Assembly: GCA_044228045.1 (NCBI GenBank)
Contig: JBGAVQ010000001.1
Coordinates: 33,199-97,198 of the forward strand
Direction of reading: 5' to 3'
Length of the DNA stretch: 64,000 nt
Source of the DNA: JAXLVB01 sp044228045
Lineage (GTDB): Bacteria; Bacteroidota; Bacteroidia; Cytophagales; Spirosomataceae
In this document: positions 1-8,803 of the stretch, piece after piece
Layout of the letters: each line of letters opens with the position of its first letter
How positions within the stretch are numbered: position 1 is the first letter of the stretch
The notes under the pieces: generated by a model
The model's database searches: none
Told to the model about the DNA's origin: nothing
What the model saw: only the letters and a program-made list of their open reading frames with translations
Program-made: the position numbers and the translations under genes

Positions 1-130
1 CACCGATAATAAAATTTCCAGTGTCTTTCAATTTTTTGGCACCTGCCAAGTGCATTGGCCGTGCTGCCATGCGTCGGTCAATGGCTGTTTCGTCAGTACC
101 GTCGTAGGCATGAATAAGGTATTGGGGCAT
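1..130 (-). CDS. YciI-like protein (N-terminal part only)
   Basis: On the minus strand an ATG at 130 opens a frame that stays open to the window edge, giving 43 residues beginning MPQYLIHAYDGTDETAIDRR and continuing with MAARPMHLAGAKKL. An early YxxYAxD-like strand, then an R-x-x-R-x-x-HL stretch, is the usual start of YCII-related proteins: small dimeric ferredoxin-fold proteins of about 95 residues whose biochemical role is mostly unknown. The C-terminal half lies outside the window. It is co-oriented with, and 49 bp downstream of, the oxidoreductase gene, so the two could share a transcript. The assignment rests on a short fragment; the frame itself is convincing. Confidence 0.6.
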   Translation of the reverse strand, partial: MPQYLIHAYDGTDETAIDRRMAARPMHLAGAKKLKDTGNFIIG

Positions 131-179
131 TGGGTATGGGCTTTGAGTTGTGCGAAAATATAAACTTTATCTCACCTTT

Positions 180-1484
180 TTATATTTTTGGGTATTCCCA
201 TCCTTTCCGATAGTCTCGGCGAAGCAACTTATTGGCCTCTTTGTCATTAAGAATGAGTTCTTTTTCGCCATCCCAATCAATACTTCGCCCTAATTTGTAA
301 GATAACATCCCCAGCAATGCCATATTGGTAGAACGATGCCCAATTTCGATGTCACAAACCGAACGGCGATTTGTTTTGATGGCATCTAAAAAATCAGCCC
401 ATAGCTCGGCGATATTCTGATCGTCGGGCTTATTGAGCTTGGCATCTTCGTGGATAATTGGCTTATTTGGATTGGTTGGGTAAAATGTCCATCCATCTAT
501 CCAGCCCTGATGAAATGTTCCTTCGGTACCATAAAAATAGCACCCAACAGCTTGTTGAGGATTAGTTTTTTCGGCATTATTGCCAGCAAACATCCGATGT
601 TCCCATTCTACTGTAAAATTCTCGAACTTCCAAACAGCTACTTGGTGGTCGGGGGCATCAGTATTATCTCGCCGGATGGCCCTTCCGCCAGTTGAGAATA
701 TTTTTTGTGGGTGTTTTTCTTCACTCCACCACAAAATCTGGTCAAGCCAATGAATGCCCCAATCGCCCAATTGCCCGTTGGCGTAGTCTAAGTATTGCCT
801 AAAACCCCGTGGGTGGATCTTGGTGTTAAACGGGCGCATTGGCGCAGGGCCGCACCAAGCATCCCAGTCGAGTCCTTTTGGTGGCTCGCTGTCGGGCGTT
901 ACTTCGCCAGCCCCACCACCATAATGCACAAAGGCCCGAACCATGCCTATTTTGCCTGCTTTGCCAGATTTCAAAAACTCCATACCCGACTTGTTGTGTG
1001 GCGAAACCCGTCGATGTGTACCCACTTGCACCACTCGGTTGTATTTGCGGGCGGCATTTACCATCGCTCGGCCCTCCATTACGGTATGGCCGATGGGTTT
1101 TTCTACATACACATGCGCCCCCGACTCAATAGCTGCAATACAACAAAGTGGATGCCAATGATCAGGTGTAGCCACAATCACGATTTCGGGTTTTTCTTTG
1201 GCCAATAGTTCTCGGTAATCTCGGTAAATTTTGGGCTGGTCGCTGGTGAGTTTACTGAGTTCGGTAGTGGCTTTTTTGAGTTGGTTTTCGTCCACGTCGC
1301 AGAGAGCCACTAATTTTGACTCACCCGCTTGAAGCGCACAGCGCAGGATGTTCATGCCCCACCAACCTGAGCCAATGAGGGCGGTTCTGTATGGTTGGGT
1401 TCGGCTAAGTGAAGTAATGAGTGGCATGGCCGAATATGCCACGCTGGCGGCAGATGATTTCAGTAGAAAATCACGACGATTCAT
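180..1484 (-). CDS. Gfo/Idh/MocA-family oxidoreductase, Tat-exported
   Basis: 434 residues. The N-terminus has a twin-arginine signal (N-RR-D-F-L at 2-7, then a hydrophobic stretch to about 25), so the folded, cofactor-loaded enzyme is probably exported to the periplasm. A Rossmann fold follows, with GSGWWG at 38-43 and the family's EKP motif at 128-130. The C-terminal half has the alpha/beta substrate domain typical of this NAD(P)-dependent sugar or inositol dehydrogenase superfamily. Members with RRDFLK-type signals are abundant in Bacteroidota and Planctomycetota and usually act on sugars or sugar derivatives; the substrate cannot be read from sequence. It is encoded upstream of the YciI-like gene. 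No carbohydrate-degradation neighbours are visible in the window to narrow its role. Confidence 0.88.
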   Translation of the reverse strand: MNRRDFLLKSSAASVAYSAMPLITSLSRTQPYRTALIGSGWWGMNILRCALQAGESKLVALCDVDENQLKKATTELSKLTSDQPKIYRDYRELLAKEKPEIVIVATPDHWHPLCCIAAIESGAHVYVEKPIGHTVMEGRAMVNAARKYNRVVQVGTHRRVSPHNKSGMEFLKSGKAGKIGMVRAFVHYGGGAGEVTPDSEPPKGLDWDAWCGPAPMRPFNTKIHPRGFRQYLDYANGQLGDWGIHWLDQILWWSEEKHPQKIFSTGGRAIRRDNTDAPDHQVAVWKFENFTVEWEHRMFAGNNAEKTNPQQAVGCYFYGTEGTFHQGWIDGWTFYPTNPNKPIIHEDAKLNKPDDQNIAELWADFLDAIKTNRRSVCDIEIGHRSTNMALLGMLSYKLGRSIDWDGEKELILNDKEANKLLRRDYRKGWEYPKI

Positions 1485-1640
1485 CGGTATAAAAAGGTTT
1501 TAGAGGAGATGCTCACAATGTTACTAAAAAATTGAGTTACTTGTGTTGTCAATCTAATTTTCCGCTTGGTTTCTATTTTTAATACTTGTTCTGGATACCA
1601 CTGAACGATGAGGTATTCTGTTGGCTATTAACATATTAAT

Positions 1641-1674
1641 AAAAAAGGGCAAGCCTCACCAGCTTGCCCTTTTG
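1641..1674. terminator. Bidirectional intrinsic terminator
   Basis: AAAAGGGCAAGC (1643-1654) pairs with GCTTGCCCTTTT (1662-1673) around a 7-nt loop. It lies at the 3' end of the minus-strand barrel gene (stop near 1689) and upstream of the oxidoreductase, so it most likely ends the barrel transcript. Confidence 0.8.
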
Positions 1675-1688
1675 CAAAAAAATGATTC

Positions 1689-2288
1689 TTAAAACTTGTA
1701 ACTCACATACGCCTGAAAGCCAGCATTGCGAAGTTGGAACACATCCGAAAAGTTGAGGCTATTGCTGATTTTGAAGTCTTTGTTGATGTCGTTGAAACCC
1801 AACTGGTAGCGTCCACCAAGCGACATGCCATCGGTTACTTTGAGCTCAACACCAGCTACGCCGCTTACGTCCACTTTACGAAATACGTTATCATAAGAAA
1901 CCGAGAACAAGTCGTTCATAATACCGATGCGGGCATTGGCTAAGTAACTAACTTGTGGGCCAACCAATAGTGCAAATTTATCGTGCAATTGCAGTTTGGC
2001 CATCACAGGTGCTTGTATGTAATGCAAGCCTACGTTGCCAACGCCACCTACCTTGAAGCCTTGCATTGAATAGAGCAGTTCGGGTTGAATGCCAATTTTA
2101 TCAGAAAGCGAGAGGTCGTTGATAACAATACCCGCATGAAAACCCTGCTTGGGTTGAAACAAATTGCCTGGTTCAGGCGATACAATTACATCGGACTGAT
2201 TGAAGCCAGCTTTTAGTGAAAAACTTTGGGCGTTAGCAATAGTGGCAGCTACTACGAACATAAGGCTGAGGGCAAGGGTCTTTTTCAT
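1689..2288 (-). CDS. Outer-membrane beta-barrel protein (PorT-like)
   Basis: 199 residues with a Sec signal (MKKTLALSLMFVVAATIANA) cleaved near residue 20, giving a mature start at QSFSLKAGFN. The mature part has alternating amphipathic strands, phrases typical of small Bacteroidota barrels (SLKAGFN, GIQPELLYSMQGFK, SLGGRYQLGFN) and a terminal aromatic strand ending in F, the usual signature for barrel assembly. It fits the outer-membrane beta-barrel domain family that includes PorT-like proteins, at its usual size. It may be structural or a small pore; function is unknown. It stands alone between the oxidoreductase and the divergent serine hydrolase gene. Confidence 0.8.
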   Translation of the reverse strand: MKKTLALSLMFVVAATIANAQSFSLKAGFNQSDVIVSPEPGNLFQPKQGFHAGIVINDLSLSDKIGIQPELLYSMQGFKVGGVGNVGLHYIQAPVMAKLQLHDKFALLVGPQVSYLANARIGIMNDLFSVSYDNVFRKVDVSGVAGVELKVTDGMSLGGRYQLGFNDINKDFKISNSLNFSDVFQLRNAGFQAYVSYKF

Positions 2289-2387
2289 TTTTTTAAAGAT
2301 TTGTAGTTATTAGATGTCTGTTTAGGAATGAAAACTGTTTGGTGGAAAAATCAAAAACAATTCGTGAAATCCTCCCAATCGTTTTTC

Positions 2388-2395
2388 TATCTTTG
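2388..2395 (+). promoter_or_regulatory. Probable -7 promoter element (TATCTTTG)
   Basis: TATCTTTG matches the Bacteroidota -7 consensus TAnnTTTG. The -33 position has only TTC (2361-2363) instead of TTG. It lies 75 bp upstream of the serine hydrolase ATG, implying a 5' UTR of roughly 65-70 nt. Confidence 0.5.
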
Positions 2396-2469
2396 AAACG
2401 ACAAACCTGCCCAAAGGATAGTTAATAAAACGTTAAGTGATGTTAAGAAGTGTTAAATGCCCTTTTCTG

Positions 2470-3978
2470 ATGAAAAAAACGGTTCTTCTCCCCCTGTTTT
2501 TCCTCCTGTTTTCAGTTTCGGCCATTGCCCAAAAGAAGAAATCCGCAGCTCTTGACACTTATCAAGAGCTGGATAATTTTATGAGCCAAATGATGACCGA
2601 ATGGAAAATACCCGGTGCGGCCATTGCCATTGTGAAAGACGGCCAAGTGCTATACACCAAAGGCTATGGCATTAAGAATATACAAACCAAAGAGCCTGTA
2701 ACCGAAAAAACCTTGTTCGGCATAGCTTCGTGTAGTAAGTCGTTTACGTCGGCGTGTTTGGCGATTTTGGCGGATGAAGGAAAATTAGATTGGAACAAGC
2801 CCGTGAAGGAGTATATGCCTGATTTTCAGCTCTATGACGAATACGCCACCCGTACCGTAACAGCACGAGAGCTGGTATCGCACCGAACGGGTCTGCCTCG
2901 CCACGACTTGCTGTGGAGTGGCAGCGGCCTGAACCGTAAACAATTGTTTGAAAAACTTAAGTATTTGCCGCCTTCTAAGCCTGTATTTGCTCAGTATCAA
3001 TACAATAACTTAATGTACATGGCAGCAGGGGTGCTTATTGAGCGACTGTCTGGAAAGACATGGGAAGAGTTTATGAAAGAAAAAATAGTGACTCCCCTCA
3101 ATATGAACCACACTGTATTGACGTATCCAGAAATGCTAAAAACCAGCGATTTCGCAAGTTCTTATGTAGAAAGAGCCGCCCAATTGGTAGAGGCTGGTTA
3201 TTTTAGTAATGTAGATGCCATCGGCCCAGCGGGGGCTATCAAGTCAAACATGGTGGATATGGCTCATTGGTTGCAACTGCAACTCAACAACGGTAAATTT
3301 GAGAACAAGGTAGTGGTTTCGGAAAAAAACTTACGGGAAAATCATACACCTCAAACGGCGGTGTTTCCTGCAGAAGCCAAGTACCCAGAGTTGGGTTTTG
3401 CTACTTATGGCATGGGTTGGACACTCAACACCTACCGAGGACATTTGCGCCGCCAACACAATGGCTCTATTGAGGGCTATCGCTCACAAATGACGATTTT
3501 CCCAAATGATAAATTGGGTATATTTATTACTACCAATACAGGTACAGCCGAGTATTATTTTGTAAATACTATCACGAACTATATTGTAGATAAGTGGCTC
3601 AATATGAATCAAATAGACTGGAATAGTAGATTTAAACAAGAACAAGCGGAAGGTAAAGCGGCTCAAGAAAAAGCTAAATTAGAGAACTTAGCCAAACGCC
3701 AGCCCAATGCGCCGCCTACACACACGTTTGAGTCATACGCAGGTACGTATGAGCATCCAGGTTATGGGCTTTTGACGCTACGCTTCAACGATGGGAGGCT
3801 CGTTGGTACATTACGAACGATGCCCATTAGCTTGCAGCATTATCACTACGATGTATTTGAAGGAACAGGTGCTTTTGATATGGTAAAGTTTAACTTTGCT
3901 CCTGCTGTTAATGGAAACATTGAGCGAGTAGTAGCGAGTATTCCAAACGCTGGGGAAATAGAATTTAAGCGAAAGTAA
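2470..3978 (+). CDS. Serine hydrolase, class C beta-lactamase/penicillin-binding type, with DUF3471-like C-terminus
   Basis: About 502 residues from the chosen ATG, which directly precedes a Sec signal (MKKTVLLPLFFLLFSVSAIAQ); an ATG 33 bp upstream would put charged residues before the signal and is unlikely. The catalytic domain has the SxxK nucleophile motif (SCSK, residues 87-90), the YxN motif (YNN, 178-180) and an HNG triad motif in HNGSIEGYRS. After a charged linker, a C-terminal domain beginning FESYAGTYEHPGYG resembles DUF3471. Such periplasmic proteins are usually D-amino-acid-specific peptidases or esterases; true beta-lactamase activity is not implied. The gene is monocistronic. 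Confidence 0.88.
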   Translation: MKKTVLLPLFFLLFSVSAIAQKKKSAALDTYQELDNFMSQMMTEWKIPGAAIAIVKDGQVLYTKGYGIKNIQTKEPVTEKTLFGIASCSKSFTSACLAILADEGKLDWNKPVKEYMPDFQLYDEYATRTVTARELVSHRTGLPRHDLLWSGSGLNRKQLFEKLKYLPPSKPVFAQYQYNNLMYMAAGVLIERLSGKTWEEFMKEKIVTPLNMNHTVLTYPEMLKTSDFASSYVERAAQLVEAGYFSNVDAIGPAGAIKSNMVDMAHWLQLQLNNGKFENKVVVSEKNLRENHTPQTAVFPAEAKYPELGFATYGMGWTLNTYRGHLRRQHNGSIEGYRSQMTIFPNDKLGIFITTNTGTAEYYFVNTITNYIVDKWLNMNQIDWNSRFKQEQAEGKAAQEKAKLENLAKRQPNAPPTHTFESYAGTYEHPGYGLLTLRFNDGRLVGTLRTMPISLQHYHYDVFEGTGAFDMVKFNFAPAVNGNIERVVASIPNAGEIEFKRK

Positions 3979-4373
3979 AAACTATCTGATAAACAGTGGG
4001 CTTATGTTTTATCATAAAGGATATCTAATTTTCAAAAGACCTCAAAAAGCCTTTCCGAAAAGTAGGCTACCCTCTTTTTTTATTTAATTTATTGATAATG
4101 AGTGCTTTAATGGGGTGATAATAAATAATGGTGAAAATAGTTTTCAAAAAACAGTGCTGCCATAGTTCCGAACTAAGGCTCTACATGAAACTTCTGGGAC
4201 TCATCCACGGCAGCGGCCGACCATCCTGTTCCTTCGGAATACCTTCGCTCTGGCGATCAGAGTCTCCTCCTCGATGGAATGCCACAGGCAGATAAAAACT
4301 TTTTCCTTACATACTGCTACTGTACAAGTAGGACTTATTAGCGGTGAAGTGATTATATTTAGTTTTTAAAGTA
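3979..4373. other. Intergenic region with a palindrome-rich GC island
   Basis: A 395-bp gap between convergent genes. A weak hairpin followed by a T-run (AGCCT 4048-4052, AGGCT 4064-4068, T-run after 4074) may terminate the serine hydrolase transcript. From about 4153 to 4291 the composition changes from AT-rich to clearly GC-rich, with several palindromes: TAGTTCCGAACTA (4163-4175), TTCCTTCGGAA (4229-4239) and CTCTGGCGATCAGAG (4248-4262). Short frames are open across it on both strands, but none has a credible start or a recognisable protein. I read it as a repeat or structured noncoding element of unknown identity. Confidence 0.5.
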
Positions 4374-5393
4374 TTACCACATGTGTGTTGGGCACAATAT
4401 GCGCTGCTTATTGTTAAGCATAATGCCTACTACTACTTCATGGCTACCCTTCGCAACGGTGTTGATGTTTGACAATACATAATCATAAGAGTAGCCAATA
4501 TTAACTAAGTAGCTGACATTGAGGCCAATCATGCCTACCACAGCATCTTTGTGCCGATACGAAGCACCCATCCAAAACCTGTCTCTAAAAAACATTTTGG
4601 CATTTACATCAAATGAAATTGGCGTGGGGCGAACGTATTTAACCATAAGAGAAGGCGCAAACGACCAGTCTTCGCTCAACTCAGCCCTATATCCTGCCGT
4701 TACAAAGTAATGAGTATAAAGCGTGCCGAGCCAACTATATTTGGTTAAATCGGCTTGGTAATTCAGTTTTTTAGAAACAATTTGATTTGCTGCCGCTCCC
4801 ACATACCAGTTGCGGGTGTAGAGCCACGCACCAATATTGACATCTGGTTGTGTAGTGTTTACCTTGCCTTGTTGCACCACTTGGTCATTGGGATTGGCCA
4901 AGGTAATTTTATCAAAGTCAAGGGTATGCTGCGTAAGCCCACCCGAAGCCCCAAGTGACAACTTCATTCCGTTATTGAGTGGCAAATGATAAGCATAACT
5001 AAGTGCAAACGAGGTGCGTGCAGTAGGCCCGGTTTTGTCACTAATCAGCATAGCACCTACACCATGATGCCCAGGCACTACTTGATACCGATTGTATGTA
5101 GATTTGGGGATATGCCTTCCGTTGCGTCCTCGCACGGGCAAAGCACCTACACTGGTGCGATCGGGTTTGTTGAGTGCACCATGCCCCGACAGATAGAACG
5201 TAGTAGGCTCGCCTCCAAAGCCAGTCCATTGATTACGATACCCTGTTTTAATATCGATATAATCTTCAATTCCACTCAAAGCGGGGTTCAAAACATAGCC
5301 GTTCATCATGTACTGGCTATAATGAGGCTTTTGCTGCGCACAAAGCCCCCCACTCCACAAAAATCCAATCAGAATCAATAAACGTTTTGGCAT
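4374..5393 (-). CDS. PorP/SprF-family type IX secretion system membrane protein
   Basis: 339 residues from the ATG at 5393, chosen because it directly precedes a Sec signal (MPKRLLILIGFLWSGGLCAQ); an upstream ATG at 5432 would add 13 residues and run through a strong hairpin. The mature start, QQKPHYSQYMMNGYVLNPALSG, followed by RNQWTGFGGEP, is the hallmark of the PorP/SprF family. These are outer-membrane barrels that assist export or surface attachment of type IX secretion or gliding proteins such as SprB. Many paralogues exist per genome, usually beside large adhesins. Here it stands alone, so its client is unknown. No gld or por genes and no T9SS C-terminal-domain proteins lie nearby. Confidence 0.9.
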   Translation of the reverse strand: MPKRLLILIGFLWSGGLCAQQKPHYSQYMMNGYVLNPALSGIEDYIDIKTGYRNQWTGFGGEPTTFYLSGHGALNKPDRTSVGALPVRGRNGRHIPKSTYNRYQVVPGHHGVGAMLISDKTGPTARTSFALSYAYHLPLNNGMKLSLGASGGLTQHTLDFDKITLANPNDQVVQQGKVNTTQPDVNIGAWLYTRNWYVGAAANQIVSKKLNYQADLTKYSWLGTLYTHYFVTAGYRAELSEDWSFAPSLMVKYVRPTPISFDVNAKMFFRDRFWMGASYRHKDAVVGMIGLNVSYLVNIGYSYDYVLSNINTVAKGSHEVVVGIMLNNKQRILCPTHMW

Positions 5394-5407
5394 ATAGACA
5401 AAAAATG

Positions 5408-5430
5408 GATGCTGGTTTCGTACCAGCATC
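5408..5430 (-). promoter_or_regulatory. Perfect hairpin in the 5' leader of the PorP/SprF gene
   Basis: GATGCTGG (5408-5415) and CCAGCATC (5423-5430) are perfect inverted arms around a 7-nt loop. They lie 15-37 nt before the chosen ATG at 5393 and would form a stem just upstream of the ribosome landing area. The hairpin has no T-run on the minus strand, so it is not a terminator. Confidence 0.55.
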
Positions 5431-5549
5431 ATAACGAAATTCTTGCCCTAAAATTAAGCGTTAATTGAAACTTTATTATGTTTTCATTGATTTCTTTCGG
5501 CAAGCGACCATTTATTCATCGTTAGTGTGGGTCAAATTATCACTTGAGC

Positions 5550-6212
5550 CTACTTGGTAGCGGCTCTTTTGAGCCGAGCAGCTTTGTTAAGGAAATAAAT
5601 ACCCGCCCAAAACGACCCCACTGTCAGGAGGGCATACAACACGATTTCTAAGGCTGGTGAACCACAGCTAATAGCACAAATAAGTATTGAGCCAAAGAAT
5701 ATACCAGCCAACAATAGTAAAATTCCCCCTACTATTAAGCCAGTATTATTTGGCTTACTTTGTGGACTTGCCTGTTTTTTATAGGCTTTCCACTGTTTTT
5801 TTAGCTCATGCCGTAGCTGTTTTTTACTGACAGGCTGGCTAACTTGGTGTGTGCCCTCCGAAGTCCACGCTATCGAGGTAGCGGTAGTAGGGTTAAGGCG
5901 TTGTTGTAAAATGTTTCCAAAAACCAAGGATAATACAAATGTGCAAGCAAACAGCAATCGGGTACTTTTTTGGCGTAACCGAAGCTCACGCTCTTTGCTT
6001 AAGACTGGGGCTTTTTGGTAATAGTTGTTTTGCAGGGCAATTACCCCCAATACAATAGCTACCACGATTATATCCAATAAGCGTTCGTTGATAACAGGCA
6101 ATATCACTCGCCCCAGCCTGATACCAAAAGCTATTTCAAAAATCCCTATCAACACAATGCACCCGATGGCAAGCCGGGGATGGTTTTTTGCCCAAAGCGG
6201 AAGCGTTTTCAT
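5550..6212 (-). CDS. Unknown membrane protein
   Basis: 220 residues with no family I recognise. Hydrophobic segments lie at roughly 15-32, 44-62, 84-102, 155-180 and 185-208. Between the third and fourth is a soluble stretch rich in Lys, Arg and Gln (about 120-150, KKQLRHELKKQWKAYKKQ), probably helical. The C-terminus ends in positively charged residues (AARLKRAATK). The start follows a short AT-rich spacer and no alternative is better. It is alone, transcribed divergently from aspS, with no contextual hint to function. It is probably an inner-membrane protein. Confidence 0.6.
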   Translation of the reverse strand: MKTLPLWAKNHPRLAIGCIVLIGIFEIAFGIRLGRVILPVINERLLDIIVVAIVLGVIALQNNYYQKAPVLSKERELRLRQKSTRLLFACTFVLSLVFGNILQQRLNPTTATSIAWTSEGTHQVSQPVSKKQLRHELKKQWKAYKKQASPQSKPNNTGLIVGGILLLLAGIFFGSILICAISCGSPALEIVLYALLTVGSFWAGIYFLNKAARLKRAATK

Positions 6213-6350
6213 ATCGGTAAGGGTTATTTTTAGGAAAGCTATTAGATTTTCGGATAATTGTCAATAAAATCTTGAAAAAATTCAAACTATCTTGCTTATA
6301 GAAACGAAGCGAATGTTTACAAATCATTTCTCATTACTCACAAAAAACGC

Positions 6351-6358
6351 TAATTTTG
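6351..6358 (+). promoter_or_regulatory. Probable -7 element of aspS (TAATTTTG)
   Basis: TAATTTTG matches TAnnTTTG; a good TTG is missing at the -33 position (TTC near 6328). Initiation would give a 5' leader of about 80 nt carrying two palindromes (6368-6437). Confidence 0.4.
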
Positions 6359-6367
6359 CAAACTTTT

Positions 6368-6437
6368 GTAGCACCGACCTCTGGTCGGTATAGTCAGTAT
6401 ATTTGTTTTAACTACGAACTGGACGTTCGTGCCACTT
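6368..6437. repeat. REP-like palindrome doublet before aspS
   Basis: Two imperfect palindromes lie side by side: one with arms CCGACC/GGTCGG (6374-6389) and one with arms ACGAAC/GTTCGT around TGGAC (near 6413-6431). The first, including flanks, recurs in inverted orientation at 15241-15267 with about two differences in 27 bases, so it is a dispersed repeat rather than an aspS-specific structure. Confidence 0.6.
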
Positions 6438-6443
6438 AATATT

Positions 6444-8192
6444 ATGCTCAGAACACACACTTGCGGCGAGTTACGAATCTCTGATACCAATAAAAAAGTT
6501 ACCCTTTGCGGCTGGGTACAACGTAGCCGTGACAAAGGCGGAATGCTCTGGATTGACCTTCGTGATCGCTATGGCCTTACGCAATTGATTTTGGAAGAAG
6601 GCAAAACGCCCAAAGCAGTACTCGACACGGCTCGTTCGTTGGGGCGTGAATTCGTTATTTCAGCAACTGGAACGGTAATCGAACGTTTTTCTAAAAATGA
6701 TAAAATTGCAACAGGTGATATAGAAGTAAGAATTGAAAGCCTGCAAATTCTGAATTCGGCTAAACTGCCTCCATTCTTGATAGAAGACGATACCGACGGT
6801 GGCGACGACCTGCGCATGAAATATCGGTACTTAGATTTGCGCCGTAACCCTGTTCGTAACAACTTACAATTGCGCCACAAAATGGCACAGGCAACTCGTG
6901 CGTATTTGGACGGGCAAGATTTTATTGAGGTAGAAACACCCGTACTCATCAAGTCCACGCCCGAAGGCGCACGTGACTTTGTAGTGCCAAGCCGCATGAA
7001 TCCAGGCGAATTTTACGCCTTGCCGCAGTCGCCACAAACATTCAAGCAACTGTTGATGGTATCAGGTTTTGACCGTTACTTCCAGATTGTCAAGTGTTTT
7101 CGTGACGAAGACCTTCGTGCCGACCGCCAGCCTGAGTTTACACAAATAGACTGCGAGATGTCGTTTATTACCCAAGAAGACATCCTCCAAATGTTTGAAG
7201 GCTTGGTACGCCACTTGTTCAAAAGTGTGAAGGGTTTAGACCTACCCGAAATCCCTCGTATGACCTACGACAATGCCATGCGCCTCTATGGCAGCGACAA
7301 GCCTGATATTCGTTTTGGAATGCAGTTTGTTGAACTCAACGACGTAGCCAAACACAAAGAGTTTAATGTGTTTAACGAAGCCGAACTCGTGGTAGGCATT
7401 TGCGCTAAGGGCTGTGCCGACTATACCCGCAAGCAAGTGGACGAACTGACAGAGTTTGTCAAGCGTCCACAAGTAGGTGCAAAAGGCTTGGTTTATGCAC
7501 GATATAATGCCGATGGTACACTAAAATCATCGGTTGATAAGTTTTATAGTGAAGAAGATTTGAAATTGTGGGCAGCAAAATTTGGTGCTGAAAAAGGCGA
7601 TTTAATGCTGATTTTGAGTGGAACAGCTGATAAAGTTCGCAAACAATTGAACGAACTCCGCCTCGAAATGGGTAGTCGCTTAGGTTTACGTAACCCAAGT
7701 GATTATAAAGTGCTATGGGTATTGGACTTTCCGTTGTTAGAATATGGTGAGGAAGAGAACCGCTGGTTTGCCATGCACCACCCGTTCACAAGTCCAAAGC
7801 CCGAAGACATCCCATTGCTTGATACCGACCTCGGTAGTGTGCGAGCCAATGCCTACGACATGGTTATCAACGGCGTAGAAGTAGGAGGGGGCTCTATTCG
7901 GATTTTCCAACGTGAATTGCAGTCAAAAATGTTTGAGATTTTGGGCTTTACACCCGAAGAAGCCAAAAAACAGTTTGGCTTTTTGATGGATGCCTTTGAG
8001 TTTGGCGCACCACCACACGGCGGCATCGCCTTTGGCTTTGACCGCCTATGTTCGTTGTTTGGGGGTGTTGATTCCATTAGAGATTTCATTGCCTTCCCCA
8101 AAAACAACTCAGGCCGTGATGTAATGATAGACTCGCCTTCAACTATTGCCGATGCGCAGTTGAATGAATTGAAGATAAAAGTAGCCTTGTAA
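6444..8192 (+). CDS. aspS: Aspartyl-tRNA synthetase
   Basis: 582 residues from ATG 6444 (MLRTHTCGEL); five codons upstream, an in-frame ATG lacks family support. The order is standard for the bacterial enzyme: N-terminal OB-fold anticodon-binding domain with KVTLCGWVQRSRDKGG (about 15-30), class II catalytic core with motif 2 around RADRQPEFTQIDCEMSF, inserted GAD domain, and motif 3 in GIAFGFDRLCSLFGG near the C-terminus. It charges tRNA(Asp) with aspartate in the cytoplasm. Whether it is discriminating or also charges tRNA(Asn) cannot be told from the window. It is monocistronic and ends at a strong terminator. Confidence 0.97.
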   Translation: MLRTHTCGELRISDTNKKVTLCGWVQRSRDKGGMLWIDLRDRYGLTQLILEEGKTPKAVLDTARSLGREFVISATGTVIERFSKNDKIATGDIEVRIESLQILNSAKLPPFLIEDDTDGGDDLRMKYRYLDLRRNPVRNNLQLRHKMAQATRAYLDGQDFIEVETPVLIKSTPEGARDFVVPSRMNPGEFYALPQSPQTFKQLLMVSGFDRYFQIVKCFRDEDLRADRQPEFTQIDCEMSFITQEDILQMFEGLVRHLFKSVKGLDLPEIPRMTYDNAMRLYGSDKPDIRFGMQFVELNDVAKHKEFNVFNEAELVVGICAKGCADYTRKQVDELTEFVKRPQVGAKGLVYARYNADGTLKSSVDKFYSEEDLKLWAAKFGAEKGDLMLILSGTADKVRKQLNELRLEMGSRLGLRNPSDYKVLWVLDFPLLEYGEEENRWFAMHHPFTSPKPEDIPLLDTDLGSVRANAYDMVINGVEVGGGSIRIFQRELQSKMFEILGFTPEEAKKQFGFLMDAFEFGAPPHGGIAFGFDRLCSLFGGVDSIRDFIAFPKNNSGRDVMIDSPSTIADAQLNELKIKVAL

Positions 8193-8211
8193 ATAACGAA
8201 CTACTAACTAT

Positions 8212-8242
8212 CCTGAGCAGATGTAGGTCTGCTCAGGTTTTC
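8212..8242 (+). terminator. aspS terminator
   Basis: CCTGAGCAGA (8212-8221) and TCTGCTCAGG (8228-8237) form a perfect 10-bp stem with a 6-nt loop, followed by TTTTC. It sits 20 bp after the aspS stop and only 15 bp before the next gene. Confidence 0.85.
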
Positions 8243-8251
8243 AATACCTCA

Positions 8252-8803
8252 ATGCCTTTTAAACTTTTGTTGGTTGCTTTTTTTGGATTTTTTGCCTCAG
8301 GTGCCTTTGCCCAAAAAGATTTAGACCTACCCCCTGACAAACTCCCTATTCCGCCAGCTTCGCCTGTTCGGTTGTTCATTATTCAGCGTAATACAACAAC
8401 CAATACAGTGGTTTATGATGGTAATTTGTTACCTACCAAAAAACTACATCCTGACTTGCCCGTAAGGGTTTATTGGATTCGATATGGCGAAAAAGGACAA
8501 AAACAAGAGTTGAGTGCCATTCAACGCAACCTTGCGTATGGCTATGATTCAACACCAATCGCCAAAGAACCAGGTAGCTACGACTTCAACATCATTTCAT
8601 ATCGAAAACGACGATTCAAAATCACCCTCGACGACGAGGGCAACCCAATGGCTCTGTTTCCTATTGCTGGACGAATGCAGAAACTCCAAAGGATTTATAT
8701 CAAATTAGAAGAAAATGGGTTCTTCCCAAAGCTCATTTATGTAGAACTTTTTGGCAAAGACCCCAAAACAGGTGCCGATGCTTATGAGCGGTTTAAGCCG
8801 TAA
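8252..8803 (+). CDS. DUF4833-family exported protein
   Basis: 183 residues with a Sec signal (MPFKLLLVAFFGFFASGAFAQ). The mature part has the core of DUF4833: a strand with LFIIQRNTTTNTVVYDGN (about 41-58), then VRVYWIRYGEKGQKQELSAIQRNLAYGY, then a basic strand (ISYRKRRFKITLD) and LIYVELFGKD. The family is common in Bacteroidota, periplasmic or secreted, and of unknown function. The start is set by the signal peptide. The 3' end overlaps the convergent cupin gene by 11 bp, so the two mRNAs have complementary 3' ends. Confidence 0.85.
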   Translation: MPFKLLLVAFFGFFASGAFAQKDLDLPPDKLPIPPASPVRLFIIQRNTTTNTVVYDGNLLPTKKLHPDLPVRVYWIRYGEKGQKQELSAIQRNLAYGYDSTPIAKEPGSYDFNIISYRKRRFKITLDDEGNPMALFPIAGRMQKLQRIYIKLEENGFFPKLIYVELFGKDPKTGADAYERFKP

